Assembly: GCA_914767715.1 (NCBI GenBank) | Contig: OU612070.1 | Coordinates: forward strand, 11,301,501 to 11,365,500 | Reading direction: 5' to 3' | Length of the DNA: 64,000 nucleotides | Source of the DNA: Membranipora membranacea | Taxonomy: Eukaryota > Bryozoa > Gymnolaemata > Cheilostomatida > Membraniporidae | In this document: in pieces, positions 1-12,500 of the stretch | Numbering within the stretch: position 1 is the first letter of the stretch | How the letters are laid out: every line of letters starts with the position of its first letter | Notes under the pieces: generated by a model | Databases searched by the model: none | What the model was told of the DNA's origin: nothing | The model's input: only the letters and a program-made list of their open reading frames with translations | Translations under genes and position numbers: made by a program

Positions 1-117
1 ACTCTAGGTATCAGATCTGTCCGTTAGATACTGTAGAAAAAAATACTGGGTTTTGGATTATTTTCTTTCCTAATTTTATTCATTAACCTGATAGACAATA
101 ATATTGAGGAGCAGTAA

Positions 118-159
118 TACCAGAGACTATAGATATAGATATATCTATAGTCTCTGGTA
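118..159. repeat. Perfect 19-bp inverted repeat
   Basis: Arms 118-136 and 141-159 are exact reverse complements around a 4-base loop. It lies downstream of the NPHP1 stop codon, probably in or beyond the 3' UTR. Confidence 0.85.
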
Positions 160-569
160 ATTACAAACATGACATATCGATGCAAGTGCTCTTGAGTTGA
201 TGCTACACTGACAGTCTGTTTAAGCTATAAACTATAATATGTTTATGGTTTGCACTAGGTACTATGAGAGCTACGCTAAGTTCACTGAAAAATTACACAA
301 ATTACATTATATAGTATCAAAAGGCTGCAGTGGTGTTCGGACGGATTCAGGCGCATGAAGTTTACTTACAACCAAAGAATAATAAATGATAAAATATATT
401 GAGTATATGCCTACAACTAGTAGGTAACAGGACGTAATGAAAAAATTCATTATTTGTTCACCAGCACAGGGCAGGGACTCTATTTTCAGGGAAGCTCTAT
501 CTGAGAAAAAAACAAAATAAAATTCTGCATTTCATAAATTCGTATAAAAAAATCTTATTATTATGAAAC

Positions 570-3500
570 TTAGACCACTGTTATACAATGTGGCCCAGTC
601 ATAGTGTACGACACTTCATTCATATCAAATGGCTCATGTTCTATAGATGGATCTAACATGGCAGCCACCGGAGAATTCTTTGTCATCGCTACCGATTTAA
701 ACTTGTCAATGGTATCTTTTCTCTTCTAAAATCAGAAAAAATAAAGCCACGAAATAATAAAGTAATAATGGTGAAATTGAAAAAATGATGCAGGCAAGAT
801 TTTTCTCCTATTAATTGGTATACTAGGAACCAAAACTAAGGTAATAGACATACAACAGGGGCGACTTACTATTGATTGCCGTCCGATAACAAAGTTCTAC
901 AATTGTATATTTACGGAATGTAGATTATCAATGAGATAACGACGATGTAAATTCATAGAAATACTACTTGTTATCAGCTGGAGGTAATTTTTAAAGAGCC
1001 GACTGACTATTCACCACCCCTTGACAACCACAAAAATGTCTGATTTCTGCCTCAAGGCATTTCTAATCACTGTGCAAGTGGGCGATTCAATACAGCCTTT
1101 GAACCCATACGAGTGCTTTGTTATCTAACATCTAAGATTTGCTGTCTCTGTCTCAGACTTAAGGGATTATTAGACTGTGTAATTTGCTGCTCAGGGTCTT
1201 GTTGTGAACTACTGGACCTTTGGAAGGCGTACTCTTCTGTTTTATGAGACAGTGAGGGTCAACACTTTCTTGTGTACTGAATAATGGGTCAGAGGGATTA
1301 GAGAAAAGAGAATCTTACAATAAAATCCTTCCATTGAGCACCAGTCAGGTATCCGTACATTATTTTAACTCTCATAAGTTTATGAAAGTATTTCACAACT
1401 AATGAAGTCATTTTTAGTTTATGCTTGCGGTCGATCTGAATTTCTGAGCAATTTAACATGCTCAGAAATAAAGGAAAGTTCAATAGAACTCGAGTTAATT
1501 TGACTAGCAAAACCCAGCCTTTTGGGAAAATTTTCTTCAAAATCTTTGAGGCCACCTAACAATTTTTATTGATAATGTTGAAATACTGTGACGGAATCAT
1601 CGAGCTGTTCAAAACTCATCAGAGTATTTTGGAGTAGATTGCTGATTGGACTGGCATAACATAGATGGCTAAGTCAGATAAAGGGCTCTGTTCATTGCTG
1701 ATTGCCTCAGGACCAACGAAAAATGAGGTGGTACATTCAAAACTTCTTTTTATCCTTGTCCGTTTCATCCGTGCCAGATTCGAGATAAGCAATCTATCAC
1801 TGTTACCACAGCTATCATTTCCAAATCACAACAAGATTATGGGCTTCCCAGCGATACAAAAGGAAACATGGTATTATTTACATTGAAACTTTCTGATAAA
1901 GGAGTTCTTGGTTATGTGAAAGCATACCTGGATGTGAGAGACGTCAATCTTGTCACTATTTATAAAATATTTCATTAAGATTTAGAGCATTTCACATCAC
2001 CAAGGGGGGGGGACCTTGGCTCGTCTGGTAGTAACTTTAATTCAGCTAGCACCCATTTTAATCTAGCTGAGGTGGAGCTAAGGCACAGGAAGACCGAGAA
2101 AATTTGATCTCACCTTAAACTTGCCTCCCTATATCAAACCTGGACAAACCTTTCCCTCCTGCTAGAACTTTACTCCTCAAGGATAACTTTTTTGTTTCAA
2201 GATCAAGATTGACTCACCTGAATAGAATCAGTATGCCCGGCTCTGTATGCGGGCAGATTGACGTGCATGAGAGGATAAACCCACTCTGTAAAAGTCTCTA
2301 CTAATGTAGTGGTCAGTACCTCCAAATCTCTCTGTAATAGCACAAGCATATTGTATGTACTTGGCAATACTAACGGTGGTCAAAGGTATTATTGTGACTC
2401 TGCCCTCGATGCTGGAAGAGGCATTCAATTTTCAGGAATGCTTCCACCAGATGGAATGCCAGGAATGTCATTACCAGCAGAGTCTGTCCCCCTGTGGAAC
2501 TCATGTTGAGATTAAACTGATGATCTTATTGTTGTTGTCATTCATAATGAACAGCATGAAAGTTTTTTTCATTGTGTCATGGCCAAAAGTTTTTTATTTG
2601 GAGAGCAAAAAAAATGGTGTGCGGGAGTCAAAGCTATCCTTGAGTGTTATTTGCTGAATACCGTGATACCATCACCTAATCAGGAGAATTACTAAATACA
2701 ATCAACAATCATCTAATCCAAGCAATCGGAATTGATAAGAAGCAGTGTCGTCTTTCACCAGCTAACTTAATTTGTGTGTATTCACATAAGAAAATGAAAT
2801 AATATGACAATCCCTGATTCAAATAAAATGGATGAAAATACTGGAAAGAGCTATAAAAAGCAACCTTATCGTTTGTACCCTATGAAACAAAATAATAAAT
2901 AATCATATCCTATAAAGATGATTCCGAGACTACCGCTGGTACGGTTTCTATCACAACCATAGACCTAATATTAATAAGCCTAGACAGGAATATCTGTGTG
3001 CCTTTCTATAGCGGTGGGGGGGGGGACTGAGTGACATAACAAACATCTGCTCTTGTAATCAATTTGCAGCTAAATCTGAGTGTATTTGGTTTCATTGGGT
3101 TTCGACTTGGTTCTTGGCTAGTAATAAGATAAATTCCTGTTTGATTCCACCAAGGCATCGGATATCACATGCAACGCCTTGATCCCGCACTTCTTATCAA
3201 AACTTAACCATCGAGAATTATTCCATCACAGTAATAACTTGCTGATTGAAGAACACTTAACAGTGATTTTATATTCTGCTTTTGTTACCGCCGAAATTAA
3301 TACTACAACACCCTTCTAAATTAGCATTATTTTGGGAGAACAGAGTAGAAACAAAATAAGCTTAATTTGATGCTCAGATGTAATTTGAGTCATTTAAAAA
3401 AAAATTTGTATCAATTCCCTGGTATCTTAAACCATTTATAGGCTAGGAAACCATTTGTTGACATTATAGGCTGCTCACAGGATCTAAAAGCATTATTTTT

Positions 3501-6500
3501 TTTAAAATGATTGTGAAGGAATCAGGTTTTTTGTATCTTTCTGGAGTTCTCAGTCTAATTTAGAAACCTGCCATAAGGTTCATTAACAAAATATGACCCA
3601 GTTTCAATTCATTTTCACTCAAAGTCGAGCTGTGAAGGTACTAAAAATGTTATATATGAATGATAGTATACATGAAATAGTACCTTTTTAGTACTTTCAA
3701 ATCTCAGCTTTGAGTGAAAATGAGTTGAAACTGGGCCACTGGCTGTTAATAATCCTCGTAACAGTTTTCTAAATTAGACTGAGAACTCTAGAATGATACC
3801 AAAAACCTGATTCCTTCACAATCACTTCAATGATTTTCTTTCTCAAATCGATGAAAAGACTGCCTACAAAAAAGAATCTGCGCTTAGGCTGCTCCTGGAG
3901 AAACGATGTTAATAATAAGTACGCATCATTTACTTAACGAAAAAATGGACAACATTGATCACGACAAGCTGCTGGATCTTTTACAAATTCCAAACTCGAA
4001 ATCCAATGGAAATTATTTGAGTTATAGACAGTTTTCTGAGCTCTTATTTATGCCCCAATTCGGAGTTGTCCTCTCTCCAGTTTGGTACTTTTAACCCACG
4101 CCGCATTGGAAAAACCTGCTGAAAGAGGGTTTTATTGAAAACCGCTGATGCTAGGATAAAAATGATTTTTGATTCAGAGTCTGCACCATTGAAAACCCTG
4201 GGAGACAGGGTTTCCAAATCATTGGAGGCTTGACTGTTGATAAGTCTGAATTTTAGTGATGAAACTCATGAAATATTCTGCCAAATTGTCCGCAAAACTG
4301 GCAGAAAATGCTATAATTGACTATCCAAATACTAAAATTATTTACCAAACATTGTTCATTATGAGTTTCCAATGTTGCAGATTCTGAATCAAAAACAATT
4401 TTTATCCTATTATAAGCGGTTTTCAAGATAACCCTCTTTTCAGCACGTTTTTCCTATGCGGCGTGGGTTAAAAGTACCAAACTGGAGAGAGGACAATTCC
4501 AAATTGAGGCCTAAATCAGAGCTCAGAAAACTGTCTATTAACACAAAACCTATGTTGTGGACTACAATATCAATGCTAACAAGGAGTAATATTGCTAATG
4601 AACAACAGAATGTTGTTATGTTTTCACAATAACAGGCCTCACTGAAATTCGGCATAGTGTCCTGTCTAGGTTTACTATTATTGAGTCATTGACCATGCCC
4701 CATAATGCAATTTTACATTGGGGTTGTCCTTCCAAACATACTCATAATGATAGGGACACAATTCAAAACTCAAAATATTGACCCAGTTACCGACTATTAA
4801 TCTATTCTATACTATAATAATCCCTCTTATACCTACATCATATAAACCCTTAGGTATCAGGGTGAACTAGAAATAAAGAAATATCAAAAATGGAGTTGTG
4901 TGTACTTGAATCAGCTACTCAATATGGCTGACAATAGCTAATCTGGAATGAAATCTGGTAATCTGTAGGTTTCTAAGATTGTCAAAGTAGGGGAATTATT
5001 GCTACCTAAATTTGTATGCCTGTCGGTTGACTAGAGTTTTATCACTCAACCCAAATTATGAAAAAGCAAAATACATGTTGGAATTATTGCGACGTCGGGA
5101 TGTTGCGGTGTTGCACTGTTATCAACATGTTATAAAAGGACACCCAATAAAGCGATTGGTTATCATCTCACCCGATCCGTTCTGTTCTTGGCTTTGAGCT
5201 TCGTCTCCCACTGATCCTAAGGAAATAACAGAGAATGGTGTAGTCTGATAGGTTAAGGCCATTTAATTTGGTGATCCAAGAGCTGAAACTTTAATGCATG
5301 CAATCATTTAAATAAAAGTTAGATGCAGTATGCACACACCAATTACTAGCTTGAAAATGATGGAAACTTGTTTGTGTAGCATAGCAGATAACTATTATCA
5401 GTAATGCTAAAACTAGTGATAAAATTAAAATAAGGGAATAGTTATTATTGTAAAAGTAGTAATACTAGTAAAATAAGTGATGTGATATAAGTTTTATTGT
5501 TTTTATTAATATTATTAAAAAATATATGGAACTCATATCACATATCTTTCACATTGCCATCTTACCAGTAGGATGTCTGTTAGATCTGGCTGCTCTAGTA
5601 ATGCTGGGAAGTGATTCAGGAATGGATCAAATATACCCTCTAAAATAAAAATAAAAGATAACCAATAATAACAGCAAGCAGAAAAATATCCTCAGAGCAC
5701 CTTCTGGTATATCTTATCCCCACATAGCCTACTCAACATCACCATACTACATTCGGGATGTTATATGCATTATATTTCTCGGTTGTGTCAAGAGTTTTCC
5801 CTCATTATAGAGGGCGCTGAATAGATGAGACCATGATTTGCGATCTTTTATATATGCTATTATTTGAAGAGATCACACTTTTTGGTCTGGTAGCCCGGGA
5901 AATTACTATTGAAACAAAACGCAAAGATATTCTAAGACGTCTTATGCTGACCTACATCTTTGGAACATAATTGACAAAAAATTCAATTCAATATTTATTA
6001 TATTAAATGGGATCTTGACCATATTCTAAGCAAGCCTCAGCTCATCATAAACATCACTTGCTTGAGTGCAGCCGTGTAATAATTTACCTGTGGACTGTAG
6101 ATTATCTCGATCTCTGATAAGAACACAGGCTAGATGATATCTGTATATGGCAGATGCATGAAGATAGCACAGCTTACCAACAAGCACAGATGGCAGAGCA
6201 CTGCAAATATAATACAGCAGGTAAAATTATTCTTACAGTTTTAGAAGAGCATTTAGAACATATTTTTGACAAAAAAAGTAACATCGAACCTGTGTATTGT
6301 TAGCCTAAGCTCAGAAGAGAGAAGATAGGTAATAGATTGGTAATAATGCAGAGCTAGGTAATTGTGATTCGATCATGTCTCTTTGATAAAAATTAAAGTT
6401 GTCCTCTCTTTCAGCTGAATGTAGGTGCCCCAATATTTACGACAGAAGCTCTATCGATCAGAGATACACATGTTAATAGTGTAATCTCGAAATCAGTGTG

Positions 6501-9500
6501 GGTCAATGCCATAGAGTTATTATATACTCTAGAGCGGACAATGCAGTGCTAAAAACGTCCTACTTAATTATTGCGAAATCCATGATACACCGCAATCTGG
6601 TTGTGCATGGCTAGTGACATTATCATATAACTTATCATTGAGAATACACATAATGGGCATGGGAATTTAGATTTTTAGAACGCTTATAGCCATATTTTTG
6701 GAAAGATTTTCATGTGACACCATGTGGATCACTTGCAGGTATCTTCACTTTCAATTCCATGACGCGACGAAATCTGGTTGTGCGTGGATAGTGCATGAAT
6801 CATTGACTTCATCGTTGAAAATATTAGAATTGTACATACAAATTAAGTTTATGGAGCATTTGTAGCCATTTTTTCAGAGAATTTCACATGTAACACCATT
6901 AACATCCCCAGTCAGTATAAAATATAATATTGTCTGTGATATGTAATAAATCAATCAAATCAATCAGGTGAAGACAAGAGAAGGCAGGGGAGAGATTTTG
7001 TTTTGCAGCTTAATTAAAGTTAGAAATTTTTCAAATGCAGTCACCAATAGCTCCTCGGCCATATGCCATCAACAGCTTGAAGTCAATATGGTTAGTTGGG
7101 TATCCAGATGAATCACAGTATGAAAGGTTTTTACTATGGTATCTACTGTCATGAGGATATTGCTCACTGTGTTAATGGCTGTGATGCCATACAGAGACCA
7201 AAGAGTTACAGGGGCCTTAGATAATTTTATGTGGGTTTAGTTCACCCATGATAAATACACTTCCCTAGAGTGAAGTTCAAAGTTTGGTCAGGAGGAGGTA
7301 ATCATCAAAATCAGCCAATACTTTTAATGAACTGAGCTACTCTTCTCAACTGAAGATTGAAGTTGCAAACACGAAATATTATTATGGTGTTATCCATAAT
7401 GTGTTGCAACTGATTACTGACTGCCATTTTCATACAATTTTAAAGACTGAGTGAGGAAATTTAAGAAAATCTAGAGTCAAGCTGGACAAGTATGATGGTT
7501 GCTGACAGCTTGGTTTGCTTGTTGTTGAAGTCGCTTTCTTTATTTATTGCGTTTGCCTCTTATTGTGTACTCTATTCTAGATCACCTTGCTTGCATTGCT
7601 AATTTTTTGCAGAGATGAATAATAAAGATAACATAAAACTTTTGCATGAGAATTATGTGTGGTATTTGATTTCATTTGTGATAAGCTATGCTCTTACTGC
7701 ACTGCCAATCCCAGTGATTTGCAAAATAGATTATTATGGCTAAATAGAAATTTGAATTTTAGGAATGTTAAAAAAGTGATTTTGCGGGTGAACCGGATAA
7801 ATCCAGGCAACATCAAACGTTTGCATGAGAATAATGTGTGGTATTTGTTGTGGGTATTTGATTTCATTTGTGATAAGCTAGGCTCTTATCGCACTGCCAA
7901 TCCCATTGATTTGCAAATAGATTATTATGGCTAAATAGAAATTTGAATTTTAGGAATGTTAAAAAAGTCATTTTGCAGGTGAACTGGATAAATCCAGGCA
8001 ATGATTTCAATAGCATCACATGACATCAATTATATGCCTTTCTACCCTGGCGGCTCGATTCGTCAGCCTTTAAATCAACATTTTTACAGACATATTTTTA
8101 CATCATGGGGATTCATTTTCACCTGTGGCGATGGCCTTGGTTAGTCGATATGAATTGGTTCATCTGGATCGAATCTAAAATTATTTACGATTTTATGTTT
8201 AGAAGAAATGCTCTAGGTTTTTATTGATTTACTTGCTATCACAAACATGAAATGTTGCGAGAAAAGGATGCATATACTTTGTCATTAAAGGAGCTTGCTA
8301 CTAATGTATGGAACTGGCATCGCTCTAGAAAATTTTGTATGATGGGATGCTCATCAGAAAAACAGCACAATAATATCGAGGTCGCCTACGTCAAGCCTCA
8401 AATTTTTGGCAACATTAAAAACTTTTCTTAGTAATTTCTTGTTTATGGTACATATGCTCGTGTGCAAAACAGGCAGACAATACATCAAGAGGGAAACTAC
8501 AAAACTTTTGAACATCATGGAAGCTAATGGCTTTGTACTTAGATGCAACATTTTTTTAACAACATACATTCTTTGACTTGCTTTGCCAGCTATTATTTGC
8601 ACATAATGTTCAAATCTCAGGTATTTCACCCGACAATTTTTCGGTGCCATCTCAGACGTACCCTCAGCTGTTTATGCTCAGGGCGTTTTACACCTTTAAA
8701 ATACCACTATGGGACATGCTAAATCAAAACTCAGGTTTTGAATCGTCCCAGGTTGACAGCCCTGATATTACATAATCAAATAGTAACTAGAAACCAGAAG
8801 TATTTTATATCTGATATAATATGCCTTCATAATAACAATACTACTACTATTAAAGCTTCTTTGAGGGAAGGATTTGGGATTTATTTTCGCACAAATCATA
8901 AGCACTGCCCAATCTATTCTTAAAAATTTTACTTGAAAGACATTAATTTATGTTTGAAACAACCCTAAAAATCTTCAATAATTTTTAATTGACATTGTTT
9001 CCTCAATCAATCCTTGTTTAAAATGTGATAGTGTAAGGCCTTCTTGTGTATTTCTTAGGATTGAAATATTTCATAACTGTTTGATGGGTATCCCTGGCTT
9101 AAATTTAATTCATATCACTGGGTAAGGTCGGTTGACACAAGTAGAATTAGAATTATGCGACCTCATTTAATCCCCCCACTCAAAAACTTTGACCCCATCT
9201 AGCAAAAATTAGAACCAGTAGTATTGAATTTGGATTGGAAATAGTAAATCAAGTATCTATCGCTACCTATTCTCTTGCTATCTTGCAGCTATCTTACGGA
9301 GAGTTATTTAACCAGATTGACACAATTGATTGTTCTGCTTGGTGCTTGGAGTTTGAAATAAAACCTGTATACAGGGAGAACTTGTATGCTGGTATAATTT
9401 CTGATATTTGGAGACATTCAATTTTTACCCTAGATTCTTCTTCTGTAAGGAATTCTCTCATTTTTGTATGTTTACAAGGACGGGATATGATAAATTAGGC

Positions 9501-12500
9501 AAAGTGGGATAACTTCTAATTCATAATAAGTACGACATTGAAAATCGAAATCGAAAATGAGAAGATAACTCTACAGCAACTTGAAGCCAAAATACTTTTA
9601 ATGAACTGAGGTACGGAGGGCGTAATTATAGACTTTTTTAATATTTCATCTTTAGGTACTTACAATAGTATACAATGTGAATTGAAATGTTTTAACCAAT
9701 ATTATATATATCATCGGTCCAAATATTTCTATTTGCAGTCACCTTTGCATTCTACCAACTTCCAGAAAATTCTACCCACAAGACTGATATTAACATGACT
9801 ATATTAGTACTGAGAAAGCCGATGTAATTTCACTCTCTCACCGATGTGACATTTTTAAGTTTACAGATATTTCTGATTTCTCACCATGCTCAAAATAAGA
9901 GATCATTTGGTAGAGGGGGGGGGGGGTGTGATGCAATTTTCTCTGATGGTTGTTTATTTGTAAATGAAAACATCAGCATCATATACAATAATTGTTTTTA
10001 CACTTTATGATAGTTCAGTAATGTTTGAAATCTTTGAAGTTGAAGTATATAGGTGTGTTTGCATAGCGGATGATACACGTTTTATATAAGCTGTTGAGCA
10101 ACAGTGAAGTAGAAACATCCTTGTTAATTGGTAACTCCTTTGAAACGACTGGAGTCATAATTTCTAAGACCTTTGAGTCTCTATCAGAAATGGATTGATG
10201 CTATGAAAATAAAAGTCTCGCAGTCAGAAATGAGCTGATGAGCACTGGGGGCTTGTAGCATCATCACATTTAACTTGCGGTGATTTTAGCACCAATCTAC
10301 TTTGACATACCAAGCAAAAAACATAATCTAATACACCAAACAAAGCATTGATATCTGAAGAGCAAATCTGAATCTCGAAATTATGTACACTGTGACTGCA
10401 AATGAGGCAAGTGGCAAACTTTTACACCTCCTATCACTTTTACACAGTCTGCTTGTACTTCATTTAATCAAGAATAAAATAAGCCCCTTGAGTGTGTAAC
10501 ATATAATATAAGTAAGAGAGACAGGACACAGCTAATATGGATGGCTAGTGGCGGTGAAAAAAATCGAGCTAGCCTTTCAGTTTCTATTTCATCGCAATGA
10601 TGTGTTTGCGGTTGAGACTTTGGCTTATTTTAATGGGAAAACATAGAAACATTTCCACTGGCTGTGAGTGAAAATACCTGCAAGTAATCCACATAGTGTC
10701 ACATGAAAATTTTTATCAAAAAAAGGGCCATAAGCGCTCTTAAAATCTTAATTTCCATGCCCGATACCTATATTCTCAAAGATAAGTTATATGATACAGG
10801 CACTAGCCATGCACAACCAAATTGCATTGCATCATGGATTTCGCAATAATTAAGTAGGACGAAAACGGATGCTATTTTTGTACATATTGTCCACTCTAGA
10901 GTATATAATAACTCTATGGTCAATGCCAATAGAATAAAATGTGTTTCCATAGGTTATCTTGAAAGTATGACACATGCCGAGACCCACGTTATATAAGAAC
11001 TCAAAAGCATCTATCATATCCTAAATTGTGAAAGATTGAGTTGAAACTATTTTGGTAATATCCCCGATGCCAAGATAAATGGTTGAATAAAAAATTAAAT
11101 TGCGAAAATTTTGTGAAATTGATGATTTAGGCAGGCCCATTAATTCTGGTTCCCTGTATAATGTCTGTCATCCTATAGGAAAGGCAATACTCAAGGGCTA
11201 CTGAGGGAGCTCCCAAGTATAAAAAACCAGGACCTACCCCCCTCCCCGCATGTTGGTAATACCAGCCTACCCTTCTGTGCCTCAAAGGTCGTATTCAGTT
11301 TTATCAACTCTAAGTTTCACTTCTAAAGCCAAGTTTACAATGCTCATTAAATTTCATACTCCCCCAAAAACAAAACAATCACCACTGCCCCTCATACTCA
11401 CTCAAATCTCTCCTTCTGCTCGTTGTTTGCAGCTGCTGTTTTCAGGGTGAGGATAGGCTGCTTATTTTTGGATAATAGGCTCATAAACTTAGAAGAAGCT
11501 ACAAAGATAAAAGTTTATTCCTTTATGTTGCCATGCCAAGTAATACATACATAACTGGTGACACGGGTTTGTACATCGGAGCACATTCTGAAGTTAGAAA
11601 TTGCAACTCTCATACCAAGTTCCCCACCAATACCCCGGTGTCTTAACCCCAACAACATGATAAATGCCATCAGAATGTGCACATTAAGCATTTCAAAATG
11701 AAATGAAGTTTTACTTCATTTAAGAAGTTAGGTTCAGTTTCTATCAGAGATTAAAACAACATCAGGGAAAACTAGAAACCATTATTGGTTAGGAAGTCAT
11801 AATAATCGTCTAATCAATCGATACTCCACATGTTGCTCCAAAAAAAAGACCCGTAGGAAATTTGAAAATGATTCAAATTATCTCTTTTTTCCACGGTAAT
11901 GGTTTGCGCTGCGATATGGAAGGCGATATGGAATGCAGTATGTGATATGCAACGCGATGAATAATGTGGTTTGCAGTATGCAAAAGAAGAATGTTTAACC
12001 AGTAGAAGCGACACACTGCTGTGTGTGTTCGGTTTACCAAATTGTTAGATAAGCAAAATATGTACAAATTAAGTCCAAAGTTAGTCAGCTCATTAACCAA
12101 ATAAAAATGTGGGTTCGAAAAAATGATAGTTAGACAGTGAGACAATATTTAGATCAAATAGAAGCAGGTCTAGAATCTAACATATCTACTTACATGCTAA
12201 AATGGGGTAGATAAAAAGTGACATAAAGTTGACATAAACATATAAACACGTCCCCTCCCCATTCCCTATATCAGGGGTGCGGTAGTTGGTCAGTAACTAG
12301 AACCTAGGTAAAACCTTGATAAAATTCACTGCCCGATAAAACTCAGCTGGTCTTCTTTCAAATTTTCGGAATTTTAATTTCACCAAATTGACAGGACATT
12401 GTCGACTTATTATCAACAGCTGCTATAGTAGGTGTGCTACTGTTTGGTTTTTAAATCTCAGACCGACCTGATAAAAATCTAACAGAGGAAAAACAATATG

